Below are positions 42,833-52,370 of a stretch of 64,000 nucleotides of DNA, piece after piece. The notes beneath the pieces were generated by a model. That model had not been told where the DNA came from, made no database searches, and worked only from the letters and a program-made list of their open reading frames with translations. The position numbers and the translations under genes are program-made. Within the stretch, counting starts at the first letter, position 1. Each line of letters opens with the position of its first letter. Location: assembly GCA_937995595.1 (NCBI GenBank), contig CALKJW010000012.1, positions 20,278-84,277 of the forward strand, written 5' to 3'. The stretch is from an uncultured Phycisphaerales bacterium. GTDB taxonomy: Bacteria; Planctomycetota; Phycisphaerae; Phycisphaerales; UBA1924.

Positions 42833-43369
42833 TCACCACGCGACGCGCACCAGCACCTGCACCACGATCATCGTCTGCACGCCGGCGACGAGGTCGTCCA
42901 GCAGGATGCCCCACCCGCCCGGCACGCGCTGCAGCGCGTGGGCCGGCGGGAGTTTCAGGATATCGAACGCGCGGAAGCCGAAGAAGACCGCCGCGAGCGT
43001 GATCGCCGCGTGCGGCAGGGTGTCCGTCGCCGCGCCGGGCAGGAACAGCAGCGGGATGCACACGCCCGCGGTCTCGTCGGCGCACACGCTGCCGGGGTCC
43101 TTCCTGCCGAAGCGCGCCTCGGCCGCGTCGCCGTAGGCGACGCACCCCCACGAGAACACCAGCAGCAGCAGCGCGAAGGCCGCGTTGAACAGCGCCTGCG
43201 CCGCGGGCCCGTCGGCCGGCCCCGACCCCGCGAGGATCATCGCCGCGGCGAGCGCGACCGGCGGCATCGAGCCCCACGTGCCGGGCGCGGGGCGCAGGTG
43301 GCCGAGGCCGAAGGTGGTGACCAGGGCCGCGCCGACGCGCGAGAGTGCTGGCGTGCGGGCGTCGGTCAC
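42833..43369 (-). CDS. pgpA: Phosphatidylglycerophosphatase A
   Basis: 178 residues from GTG 43369, which overlaps the pgsA stop as GTGA. PgpA marks are FGLGHLRPAPGTWGS, CADETAGVCIPLLF, FGFRAFDILKLPPA and GGWGILLDDLVAGV, in the usual order, with about four membrane helices. It removes the phosphate of phosphatidylglycerophosphate to give phosphatidylglycerol. Coupled translation with PgsA, the preceding enzyme, fits. It is convergent with oppB with only 9 bases between. Confidence 0.93.
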   Translation of the reverse strand: MTDARTPALSRVGAALVTTFGLGHLRPAPGTWGSMPPVALAAAMILAGSGPADGPAAQALFNAAFALLLLVFSWGCVAYGDAAEARFGRKDPGSVCADETAGVCIPLLFLPGAATDTLPHAAITLAAVFFGFRAFDILKLPPAHALQRVPGGWGILLDDLVAGVQTMIVVQVLVRVAW

Positions 43370-44133
43370 GCGGCCCGCCTCCCGTCGCGCGAGGGTCGGC
43401 CGTCGCGGACGACGGCCCACGCGCGCCAGATGTACGGCAGGCCCGACCAGAGCGTGACAATCATCGTCGCCCACACGATGGTGTCGATGAGCAGGCGGCC
43501 GAGGGGCGCGGGCTCGGCGACGTGGTGCGGGCGCTCGCCGGGGTCGGCCAGCGCGATGAGCACCAGCACCGCCGGCACGCACACCGACTGCAGGGCCATC
43601 TTGAGTTTGCCGCTCAGCGACGCGCCGAAGGGCACGCCCGCGCCCTCGAACGCCGCGCGGATCGAGGTGACCAGCAACTCGCGCCCCAGCACGACGACCA
43701 CCATCCACGGGTAGACGCCGCTGATCTGCTCGGCGGGGCGGCCGTCGGTCGTGAACCCCGGCCCGGCGAGGAACACGAACGCGCCGACGACCAGCAGTTT
43801 GTCGGCGAACGGGTCCATGATGCGGCCGAACACCGAGACCTGCCGCCAGCGCCGGGCGAAGTAGCCGTCGAGCACGTCGGTGATCGCGGCGACGCTGAAC
43901 ACCGCCGCGGCCCACAGCAGGAGCCAGTCGGCGCTGGTCAGGACCGAGCCCTCTCGACCCGACGCGACCGGCGCGCGGTGCCGGTACCACGACAGCAGCA
44001 CGAAGAACACGACGGCCAGCACGACGCGGGACGAGGTCAGCAGGTTGGGAAGGGAACGGTACAGCCACCCCGCGGCAGGATGGTCGTGGCCCGAAGCAGG
44101 GGCCTGGCCGGCGTGTCCATCGATCGACGGCAT
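43366..44133 (-). CDS. pgsA: CDP-diacylglycerol-glycerol-3-phosphate 3-phosphatidyltransferase
   Basis: 255 residues from ATG 44133; the ORF track start at 44214 adds an untypical lead. The CDP-alcohol phosphatidyltransferase motif is intact: DVLDGYFARRWRQVSVFGRI followed by MDPFADK. It opens PNLLTSSRVVLAV, the PgsA hallmark. It makes phosphatidylglycerophosphate from CDP-diacylglycerol and glycerol 3-phosphate in the inner membrane. With pgpA it forms a two-gene phosphatidylglycerol operon. Confidence 0.93.
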   Translation of the reverse strand: MPSIDGHAGQAPASGHDHPAAGWLYRSLPNLLTSSRVVLAVVFFVLLSWYRHRAPVASGREGSVLTSADWLLLWAAAVFSVAAITDVLDGYFARRWRQVSVFGRIMDPFADKLLVVGAFVFLAGPGFTTDGRPAEQISGVYPWMVVVVLGRELLVTSIRAAFEGAGVPFGASLSGKLKMALQSVCVPAVLVLIALADPGERPHHVAEPAPLGRLLIDTIVWATMIVTLWSGLPYIWRAWAVVRDGRPSRDGRRAA

Positions 44134-44324
44134 GGCTCGGCCATGGTAACGCACGGACGCGGCCCGCACGGGCGCGGACGGTCTGGCCGAGGAGATCGAC
44201 GCCCAACCGAACAAAACCCTTTGCCGGGCGGGGCGACACCCATCCCTTCATTTGACCGATGGTTGGAGGCTTCTATCATCCGCGCTTGCTCGGCGGGCTG
44301 AACCCTGCCCAGCGGCGTGCGAGT

Positions 44325-44396
44325 GCCGCTGTAGCTCAGTGGTAGAGCGCACCCTTGGTAAGGGTGAGGCCGTGGGTTCAATCCCCACCAGCGGCT
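44325..44396 (+). tRNA. tRNA-Thr (anticodon GGT)
   Basis: 72 bases. Acceptor GCCGCTG/CAGCGGC. D arm GTAGCTCAGTGGTAGAGC. Anticodon stem CACCC/GGGTG around TTGGTAA, giving GGT. T arm GTGGGTTCAATCCCCAC. CCA not encoded. It is the first element of the tRNA-Thr, tuf, rpmG, tRNA-Trp, secE, nusG order seen in many bacteria. Confidence 0.96.
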
Positions 44397-44603
44397 TTGT
44401 CGTCTGTGAGCGCGGGGGCCGGGGCGCGGGGTTCGGGGCGGGTGCAGGGGCGGCACGGATCGCCGCGGGCGCCTGGAAGGATCGTCGGCCCGCGGGGCCG
44501 GCGTCGGGCATCGTTGTCCGGCGTGAGCCGGCGGGAATCGAAGTCAGAACGCGAAGGTCGAACACCAACACACCGTTTCACAAGCACGCGGAGGTCGTCA
44601 GTC

Positions 44604-45806
<1,203 letters not shown>

Positions 45807-45858
45807 CCGCGGGAACGCCCGCGGCGGGACGTCTGGGGGGAGGGATCGAAGTGACCAC

Positions 45859-45893
45859 AACCTGGCCCACCGGCGCGAGCCGGTGGGCCGGTT
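45859..45893 (+). terminator. Long GCGA-loop hairpin between tuf and rpmG
   Basis: GGCCCACCGGC-GCGA-GCCGGTGGGCC is a perfect 11-base stem with a GNRA-type tetraloop. AACC/GGTT outside a single bulge extends it. There is no T run, so it may be an attenuator or processing site separating tuf from the low-copy rpmG-secE-nusG part, rather than a full stop. Confidence 0.55.
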
Positions 45894-45928
45894 TGACGAA
45901 CAGGGCGGCCTGAAACGAGGTACGAACC

Positions 45929-46114
45929 ATGGCCAAGAAGGGCAAAGCGCTGGCTCGCGAGTACGTCTGGCTCCAGTGCTCGGAGACCGGCGACCTGAAC
46001 TACCGCACCGAGATCAACGTCAAGGGCGGCATCGCGGAGAAACTCAAGGCCGGGTTCAAGAAGTACAGCCCGCGCCTGCGCAGGCACACGCTGCACAAGA
46101 TCAAGCGGAAGTGA
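45929..46114 (+). CDS. rpmG: Ribosomal protein L33
   Basis: 61 residues: MAKKGKALAREYVWLQCSET, then LNYRTEINVKG and KYSPRLRRHTLHKIKRK. It fits L33 of the 50S subunit. Only one Cys is present, so it belongs to the type without the four-cysteine zinc site. ACGAGG precedes the ATG. The place between tuf and tRNA-Trp/secE is the conserved one. Confidence 0.92.
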   Translation: MAKKGKALAREYVWLQCSETGDLNYRTEINVKGGIAEKLKAGFKKYSPRLRRHTLHKIKRK

Positions 46115-46169
46115 CCGGCGGACGGTCGGCCGCCCCAACGCGGCCGGGCCTCCGCGGCGCTTTCCGGTT

Positions 46170-46242
46170 ACGCCGGTAGCTCAACTGGTAGAGCAGCGGA
46201 TTCCAAATCCGCAGGTTGCGGGTTCAAGTCCCTCCCGGCGTG
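46170..46242 (+). tRNA. tRNA-Trp (anticodon CCA)
   Basis: 73 bases. Acceptor ACGCCGG/CCGGCGT with discriminator G. D arm GTAGCTCAACTGGTAGAGC. Anticodon stem GCGGA/TCCGC around TTCCAAA, giving CCA. T arm GCGGGTTCAAGTCCCTC. CCA end not encoded. It lies directly upstream of secE, as in many bacteria. Confidence 0.96.
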
Positions 46243-46284
46243 TTGCTCCGAATCTCCGACCGCACCGACCACGGGAACGTTCTC

Positions 46285-46989
46285 ATGTCGCTGGGCATCT
46301 ACAAGCAGGGCCAGGGGTACTGGGTCCGCGTCATGACCGCGGTGCTGGTGGCCGTGGCCACGCTGGGCGCGGCGGGGTGGGTCGCCAACCAGGTCGCGGT
46401 CTTCGAGACCCGCCTGCCGCGGAACACCTGGCGCCTGACGCTCAAGGACGTCGCGGGGACCGTCAACCCCGGCGACCGGGTCGAACTGGTCGGCCGGCCC
46501 GAGGTCCCCGGCACGCCCGCGCCGGTGCTGGGCACGGCCGAGGTGGTGTCGTACTCCCCCGAGCAGCAGGAACTGATCGTCCGTCGCGTGGAGATGTCCG
46601 CCGCGGGCACCGGGCCGGACTCGTCGGCCCGCGTCGCGCTGCCGGCCAAGGCGTTCGCGGCGGACTTCCGCGAGCGTCCGATGGGCGTGCCGCTGATCGA
46701 ACCCAAACTGCTGATCGGCCTCTCGGTGGGCGTGGTGCTGCTGCTGGGCTCGGCGCTGGCGTACTACTTCGTGGGCGTGCGCCGCGGGAGCGTCGAGTTC
46801 CTGATCGCGACGGACATGGAGATGAAGAAGGTGAACTGGTCGACGCCGCGCGAGGTCCGCGGCTCGACGATCGTCGTGATCTTCGCGTGCTTCATCATCG
46901 CCACGTTCCTCTTCGGCGTGGACCTGGCGTTCCAGTGGTTCTTCCGCCTCATCGGCATCCTGGTGGACGTGAAGACGACCACGGCGTGA
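46285..46989 (+). CDS. secE: Preprotein translocase subunit SecE (long form)
   Basis: 234 residues from ATG 46285; the ORF track start at 46216 lies in the tRNA. The conserved SecE part is at the C-terminus: EMKKVNWSTPREVRGSTIVV, then a membrane helix (IFACFIIATFLFGVDLAFQW). Before it come two extra membrane helices (about 13-38 and 140-165) separated by a beta-rich domain of about 100 residues (GDRVELVGRPEVPGTP, AEVVSYSPEQQELIVRRVEM). Typical short SecE proteins are 60-130 residues. SecE holds the SecYEG channel together. The order before nusG confirms identity. Confidence 0.9.
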   Translation: MSLGIYKQGQGYWVRVMTAVLVAVATLGAAGWVANQVAVFETRLPRNTWRLTLKDVAGTVNPGDRVELVGRPEVPGTPAPVLGTAEVVSYSPEQQELIVRRVEMSAAGTGPDSSARVALPAKAFAADFRERPMGVPLIEPKLLIGLSVGVVLLLGSALAYYFVGVRRGSVEFLIATDMEMKKVNWSTPREVRGSTIVVIFACFIIATFLFGVDLAFQWFFRLIGILVDVKTTTA

Positions 46990-47032
46990 CCCGGGCTGGG
47001 CTTGGTTGGACGGGGCGGGGGAGGGAGTCGCC

Positions 47033-47677
47033 ATGTCGAACGAAACAACGCAACCGACCGCCGCGACCGAGCAGCCGGTCAAGACCGACCTGATCTCGGG
47101 CGACGAACCCATCCGGCGCGAGGGGATGGACTGGTTCGTGCTGCGGGTGGCCAGCAACAAGGAGAGTTCGGTCCGCGAGACCCTGCTGCGCAAGGTGCAG
47201 ATCGAGAACATGGGGCACCTGGTCGGGCGCATCCTGGTGCCGACCGAGAAGACCAAGACCATCAAGGGCGGCAAGCAGAAGATCGTCGAGACCAAGTTGT
47301 ACCCCGGCTACGTGTTCGTCGAGATGCGGCTGGAGCCCGACGGGCGGATCCCGCAGGACGTCTTCTTCCTCATCAAGGAGACCACCGGCGTGGGCGACTT
47401 TGTCGGCACGGCCGGTCGGCCCACGCCGATGAAGGAGATCGAGATCGAGAAGATGCTCCTGGACTCGCGCCGCCCCGAGGAGGAGCCGGTCATCAAACTC
47501 GTGTTCGCCAAGGGCGAGCCGGTCACGATCAAGGAAGGCCCGTTCCAGGGCTACGAGGGCACGGTCGACGAACTCATACCCGAGAAGGGCATCGTCCGCG
47601 TGCTGGTCACCATCTTCGGCCGCCAGGCCCCGATCGAGATCGAGGAATGGCAACTGGCCAAGGCCGGGCAGGAATAA
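47033..47677 (+). CDS. nusG: Transcription termination/antitermination protein NusG
   Basis: 214 residues from ATG 47033, preceded by GGGAGG; the track start at 47006 is less likely. The NGN domain reads DWFVLRVASNKESSVRETLL, KLYPGYVFVEM and FLIKETTGVGDFVG. The KOW domain reads FAKGEPVTIKEGPFQGYEGT. NusG binds RNA polymerase and couples it to Rho or the ribosome. In most bacteria rplK, rplA, rplJ, rplL and rpoBC follow. Here the next gene is a glycosyltransferase on the other strand. Confidence 0.95.
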   Translation: MSNETTQPTAATEQPVKTDLISGDEPIRREGMDWFVLRVASNKESSVRETLLRKVQIENMGHLVGRILVPTEKTKTIKGGKQKIVETKLYPGYVFVEMRLEPDGRIPQDVFFLIKETTGVGDFVGTAGRPTPMKEIEIEKMLLDSRRPEEEPVIKLVFAKGEPVTIKEGPFQGYEGTVDELIPEKGIVRVLVTIFGRQAPIEIEEWQLAKAGQE

Positions 47678-47679
47678 TC

Positions 47680-49350
47680 TTATATTGAACTTATGTTTGC
47701 GCGGCCGCGCGGTCGGTGCGCGCACGCCGCCGCGGCGTGGGCCGCGGGCCTCGCGCCGGGCACGTCGTAGACCGCGTGCACGCGCAGGCCCTGGTCCTCG
47801 TACACCGACCGGCGTGCCCACACCGCGCCGTGGTGGATGTACGACGAGATGACCGCGTCGGTCGCGCCCGTCCCGGCCGCCTCGCGCGGCGGGATCACCG
47901 GCCAGCCCAGCATCCGCGTGCCCCAGCGCTGCCGGTCGTCGTCGCACAGCGCGACGATCCGGGCCGGCGAGTTGGCCAGCACCGACGCGAGTTCCACCGT
48001 GTGCCGCCCCGCGCCGTGCAGCACCACGTCGCGCCCGGCGAGGCTGGCCAGCACCGCGGCCATGCGGCGTGCCCCGCCCGGCCCGACGCTGCCCGAGCAG
48101 CCCGGCTCGGTGCGCGACGAACTGAACGCGCTGGGCCAGTCGGCGCGCCACCACCGCGCCGGCGACGCCGCGGCGGCGTCGACCGCGGCCCCGACGCGCC
48201 GCAGGTGCAGCGAGAGAGCGAAGCCGTCGCGCGCCGCGCGCCACGCCGCCTGCGACATCGCGTCACGGTCCGCCGCGAGGAAACGCTCCACGCCGTCGGC
48301 CACGCTCGACGCCGCCGCGGCCTCGTCGTCCTCGGGCGCGGCGTCGACGAACACCGCGCTCTCGCCGTCGCGCAGGCCCGCCGTCGCGCCGCTGCTCTTG
48401 GCCGTGATGATCGGCACGCACCCGTGCGCCATCGCCTCGATGCGGCTGATGCACAGGCCCTCGAAACGGGACGCGAGCACGAACGCGTCCGCGCCCTCCA
48501 GGATCGCGCCGATCTCGCCCGCGCCGGCGCGCGGGATGCGCGTCACCCTCGGCCGCGTGGCGATCAGCGCGTCGATGTCCGCCGCGGCGGGGCCGTCGCC
48601 CACCAGCAGCACGCGGTGGTCGATCCCGCGCCGGTCCAGTTCGTCGCTCAGCAGCGCCAGCGCGCCGATGCGCTTCTGCCGGTGCTCCATCCGACCGGTG
48701 TACACCAACCGCAGCGGCCGCCCGGCCAGCGGCGCACGCGCCCGCGGCGGGCTTTCCGGCACCTCCACGCCGTGCGGGATCGACTCGATCTGGTCGGCCC
48801 GCCACGGGAACATCCCCGCCATCGCGCCCGCGTAGCGTTCGTCGATCGCCACGAACCGCGCGATCACCGGCTCGTACCGCCGAAGGATCGACGTGTCGTA
48901 GTCCGAGTCGGCGTGCTGCCACGCCAGCACGCGCACCGTCTCCGGCTGCGTCGCGCACAGCGCGGCGAACAGGCCGTAGGAATCGCCGAGAATGTTCGGC
49001 ATGGCGACCACCGGCCCGGCGCGGTCGCCGTACGCGGCGCGCGACAGCGCGTCGATGGTCCGACGGTACTCCGGGATGAACGGCGACAGGTCGCCCTCGG
49101 CCCGGCCCATGTGCGGCCAGTCCGCGGGCTCGACACGACGGACCGACGGGTGCAGGCGCACGTCGGCCGCGGGCTGGTCCGCCGCGCGGGGGTGCACCAC
49201 CAGCGCGACCGCGCGTCCGTCCGCCGCCAGACCGTTGGCCAGCCGCACCGCCCAACTGGTGACGCCGCCCAGGTCCAGCCCGTGGGGCAGACTGATCAAC
49301 ACGGGCGCGGGCCGCTGGCCCGTGCCGCCGCGTCCGCAGCGATCGTTCAT
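47680..49350 (-). CDS. GT4-family glycosyltransferase fused to a C-terminal GAGRHT module
   Basis: 556 residues from ATG 49350. The front part is a GT-B glycosyltransferase of group 1: LPHGLDLGGVTSWAVRLANG near the start, then LVYTGRMEHRQKRIGALALL, VLLVGDGPA and the sugar-nucleotide site FVLASRFEGLCISRIEAMAH followed by GCVPIIT. From about 430 a second module begins: VVLHGAGRHTVELASVLAN, IVALCDDDRQRWGTRMLGWP, DAVISSYIHHGAVWARR and a closing strand. The same module ends the proteins at 49533, 52351 and 55111. The stop is 2 bases from the nusG stop. The donor and acceptor are unknown; surface glycan synthesis is likely. Confidence 0.8.
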   Translation of the reverse strand: MNDRCGRGGTGQRPAPVLISLPHGLDLGGVTSWAVRLANGLAADGRAVALVVHPRAADQPAADVRLHPSVRRVEPADWPHMGRAEGDLSPFIPEYRRTIDALSRAAYGDRAGPVVAMPNILGDSYGLFAALCATQPETVRVLAWQHADSDYDTSILRRYEPVIARFVAIDERYAGAMAGMFPWRADQIESIPHGVEVPESPPRARAPLAGRPLRLVYTGRMEHRQKRIGALALLSDELDRRGIDHRVLLVGDGPAAADIDALIATRPRVTRIPRAGAGEIGAILEGADAFVLASRFEGLCISRIEAMAHGCVPIITAKSSGATAGLRDGESAVFVDAAPEDDEAAAASSVADGVERFLAADRDAMSQAAWRAARDGFALSLHLRRVGAAVDAAAASPARWWRADWPSAFSSSRTEPGCSGSVGPGGARRMAAVLASLAGRDVVLHGAGRHTVELASVLANSPARIVALCDDDRQRWGTRMLGWPVIPPREAAGTGATDAVISSYIHHGAVWARRSVYEDQGLRVHAVYDVPGARPAAHAAAACAHRPRGRANISSI

Positions 49351-49532
49351 GCCCAGTCGATCGGCCCGCGGGGCGCGATCAGGCCCAGTTTTGGTGGTCG
49401 GCGGATGGAAGGGTCGATAACGGGAGCGATTCGTGCAGATGCCGGTGCCTCCGCCGCGCGGGTTGCGCTGCGCGCGGTGCGGCACGGCGCTCTCGTTGCC
49501 CGCCCGCGCACGGCGCGGGTCCGGAGTCGGAC

Positions 49533-52370
49533 GTGCCCGGTGCAGACACACGCACATTCCCGCCCCCGCCCGTGGTCGCGCTGGTGCAGTACGCCGCCGA
49601 GACCGACCACTTTGTCGGCGTCGATCGCGCGCTCGCGGCACGGAGCGTGCGGCCGGTCCGCGTGAACGAATGGGAACTGGCCGATCTCGACGCGCTTTCG
49701 CCGCGTGTGATCGGCGTGAAGGACACGCAGTCGCCCCTTGCGCTGGCCGCGCTGCGCTGGGCCCGTGACCGCGCCGTGCCCACGCTGCTGCTGATGGACG
49801 GCGTCGTCGAGCACCGCAACACCTTCCACAACCCCGACGCGGGCGAGGGCTTCCTGCGTCCCGCGCCGGTCGACGTCGTCGCCTGCGCCGGCGAAGCCGA
49901 CCGCGCCAACCTTTGGTCGTGGGGAAACTTCGCCGTTGCGACCGGCGTGCCGCGGATCGACGCGGCCCTGCCCGCGCCCCTGCCCCTCGACCGCGCCGGC
50001 CCGCTGCTGGTCGCCACGGCGCGCAGGCCGTGCTTCAACGCCGCGGAGCGCGAGCAGTTGGCCGGCGCGCTCGGCGTGCTGCGCGACGAGATCAACGGCT
50101 CGCCCTGGCGCGGCCGCGTGCTGTGGCGGCTAACCGCCGGGCTCGACGAGGCGGTGGGCGTGACCAACTCGCCCGGGTCGCTTTACGACGCGCTCCGCGC
50201 GTGCGCGGCGGTGGTCACGACGCCCTCGACGCTGCTGATCGAAGCGATGGCCGCGGGCCGCGCGTGCGCCGTCCTGCATCCGTTCGAAGGCCCGCTGTGG
50301 CAGGACGCGATGGCGGTGTGCCGCGGCGCCGAACCCGGCGCGCTGCGCGCGATGCTCGCCACGCTCGCCGTGCCCAGTGAGGCGGACCTTGCCCGCCAGC
50401 ACGCCGCGCACGCTCGCCTCGTCGCGGCCGGCGACGGCGCAACCGCCGCGGACCGAGTGGCCGAAGCGCTGGTCCGGCTGCTGCGCGGCGAGATCGGCGC
50501 GGGCCCCGGCCGCCGGCGCGCGTTGCCGCACGTCGCGCGTGTCCCGTCGCCCGTGGCGCGCGGCTCGCGCCCGCGCGTCGTGTCGTGCGTCGCGTGCGAC
50601 GACACGCCCATCGGCGGCGTGATGACGTGGTCGCTGCGCATGGGGCGCGAGTTCGCCGCGCGGCCCGACGACCTGCGCCACGACTTCCGCACGCTCGTCG
50701 TCGCGATGCGGCCCGACGGCTGGCGCGGCGACGACTTCGACCCGACCGCCGAGCCAAACACGCACCTGTGCATCGTCGACCCGCTCGCCCCGCACCACGA
50801 GCGCGTCGAGACCGTCCGCCGCGCGCTGGAAGCGCTCGAACCCGACGTCGTCCTGCCCAACTACAACGACGCGTGCTTCATGGCCGCGGCGCTGCTCCGG
50901 CCGCGCGGCGTGCGCACGGTCGCCGTCGCGCATTCCGACAGCGATTCCTACCGCGCGCTGGCGGAGACGTACGACACCTGGTCCGCCGCCGTCGGCGTGA
51001 GCCGCGCCTGCGTGTCGTGGCTGGCGCCCATCGGCGCGGGCAGACCCGTCGAGCGGATCGTCTACGGCGTGCCCGTTGCGCCGCAGCCCACGCCGCGCCC
51101 GGGCGCTGCGGACCCCGGTGCGCCGCTGCGTCTGGCCTACATCGGGCGCATGGTGCACGAGCAGAAGCGCGTCGGCGACCTGTTGATCCTGCTGAGCAGA
51201 GTCGCCGCGCGGAGCGTGCCGTGCGAACTCCACGTCGTCGGCGACGGGCCCGACCTCGCCGCGTGGCGCGGCAGGTTGGCCCAGCGCGAACTCCGCGGCG
51301 TCAGCGTCCGGATCCACGGACGGCGCAGCCCCGCGTGGGTCGAGCGCTTCCTGCCCACGATCGACGCGTGCCTGCTGGTCAGCGAGTACGAGGGCACGAG
51401 CGTCGTCATGCTCGAAGCGATGGGGCAGGGCGTCGTGCCCGTCGTCACGGCCGTGCGCTCGGGCGTTGCCGAGTGGGTGCGCGACGGGGAGAACGGCGTG
51501 GTCGTGCCGATCGGCGCGATGGCCGACATGGCGGCGCGGATCGGCGAACTGCACGCCGACCGCGCGCGGCTCGACAAACTCGGCCGCGCGGCGTGGCGGA
51601 CCATCCGCGACAGCGGGCTGAGCGTTGGCACGACCGCCGCGGCGTACGCGCGGGTGTTCGACGCGGCGCTCGCCGCGCCGGCCGACACGCGCCCGTCCGA
51701 CTCGGCCCTCCGCCCCACCGACCTGTGGCGCTGGAACCTCGGCGGCGCAAGCCCGCGCGCGGCCGAAGCCGACGCGTGGTGCGAGCGTGCCCTGCGCGAG
51801 GCCGGCTTCTCGTGCATCGCCCTTGACCACTGGCGCGAAGGCTGCGACGCGGTGCTGGTCCGATCCACGCGCGCCGAGCCCGTGGGCGCCGACGAGATCG
51901 CAGCGTGGCGGGCGCGCGGCGTCGGCGTCGCCGTTTCGCCGCACCTGCGACAGGACGGTCTCGCGGCGCGCGTGCTCGCCGTCGTGCGGGCCGCCGTCGC
52001 GGCGGGGGCGCAGCGCATCGCCGTCTACCCGCCAGGCCGCCACACCCGCCGCGTCGCGGAGGTCTTCCGCCCTGAACTGTGGTCCGATGCACCCGGGGGC
52101 TGGCCGTTTGTCGGGTTCCTCGACGACGCGGCGCGGCCCGGCCAGCAGGTGCTCGGCCTGCCGGTCGTCCCGCCGCGATTGGCGCTCGACACGCTCCGCC
52201 CCGACACCGTGCTGCTTTCGACCGATGCGCACGAGGACGCCCTGTGGGCCCGCACCGCGCCCATGCGGGCCGCGGGCGTGAACGTCATCCGTCTGTACGG
52301 TGCAAGCCCCGTCGCGCCCGCCGTCGAGGTCGCGCTGCAAGGAGCCGCCCATGCCGATTGCGCCCGTTGA
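49533..52370 (+). CDS. Double glycosyltransferase with C-terminal GRHT module
   Basis: 945 residues from GTG 49533. The N-terminal part (about 1-320) is GT-B-like (VTNSPGSLYDALRACAAVVT, TPSTLLIEAMAAGRACAVLH). The middle (about 345-710) is a GT4 enzyme: LAYIGRMVHEQKRVGDLLIL, ELHVVGDGPDLAAW and LLVSEYEGTSVVMLEAMGQG. The end (about 820-925) is the shared module, here IAVYPPGRHTRRVAEVF, VGFLDDAARPGQQVLGLPVV and LSTDAHEDALWAR, so its loop reads PPGRHT instead of GAGRHT. It may add two sugars in sequence. It is divergent from the GT gene at 47680, with 182 bases between, and 20 bases of its end overlap the next gene. Confidence 0.78.
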   Translation: MPGADTRTFPPPPVVALVQYAAETDHFVGVDRALAARSVRPVRVNEWELADLDALSPRVIGVKDTQSPLALAALRWARDRAVPTLLLMDGVVEHRNTFHNPDAGEGFLRPAPVDVVACAGEADRANLWSWGNFAVATGVPRIDAALPAPLPLDRAGPLLVATARRPCFNAAEREQLAGALGVLRDEINGSPWRGRVLWRLTAGLDEAVGVTNSPGSLYDALRACAAVVTTPSTLLIEAMAAGRACAVLHPFEGPLWQDAMAVCRGAEPGALRAMLATLAVPSEADLARQHAAHARLVAAGDGATAADRVAEALVRLLRGEIGAGPGRRRALPHVARVPSPVARGSRPRVVSCVACDDTPIGGVMTWSLRMGREFAARPDDLRHDFRTLVVAMRPDGWRGDDFDPTAEPNTHLCIVDPLAPHHERVETVRRALEALEPDVVLPNYNDACFMAAALLRPRGVRTVAVAHSDSDSYRALAETYDTWSAAVGVSRACVSWLAPIGAGRPVERIVYGVPVAPQPTPRPGAADPGAPLRLAYIGRMVHEQKRVGDLLILLSRVAARSVPCELHVVGDGPDLAAWRGRLAQRELRGVSVRIHGRRSPAWVERFLPTIDACLLVSEYEGTSVVMLEAMGQGVVPVVTAVRSGVAEWVRDGENGVVVPIGAMADMAARIGELHADRARLDKLGRAAWRTIRDSGLSVGTTAAAYARVFDAALAAPADTRPSDSALRPTDLWRWNLGGASPRAAEADAWCERALREAGFSCIALDHWREGCDAVLVRSTRAEPVGADEIAAWRARGVGVAVSPHLRQDGLAARVLAVVRAAVAAGAQRIAVYPPGRHTRRVAEVFRPELWSDAPGGWPFVGFLDDAARPGQQVLGLPVVPPRLALDTLRPDTVLLSTDAHEDALWARTAPMRAAGVNVIRLYGASPVAPAVEVALQGAAHADCAR

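Noticed and set aside
49439-49561. Short plus-strand frame with RCARCGTAL, looking like the start of a zinc ribbon
   Set aside because: The second cysteine pair is poor (RARC then RCRH), the codon bias fades after 20 codons, and it overlaps the next gene's start. Too weak to call.
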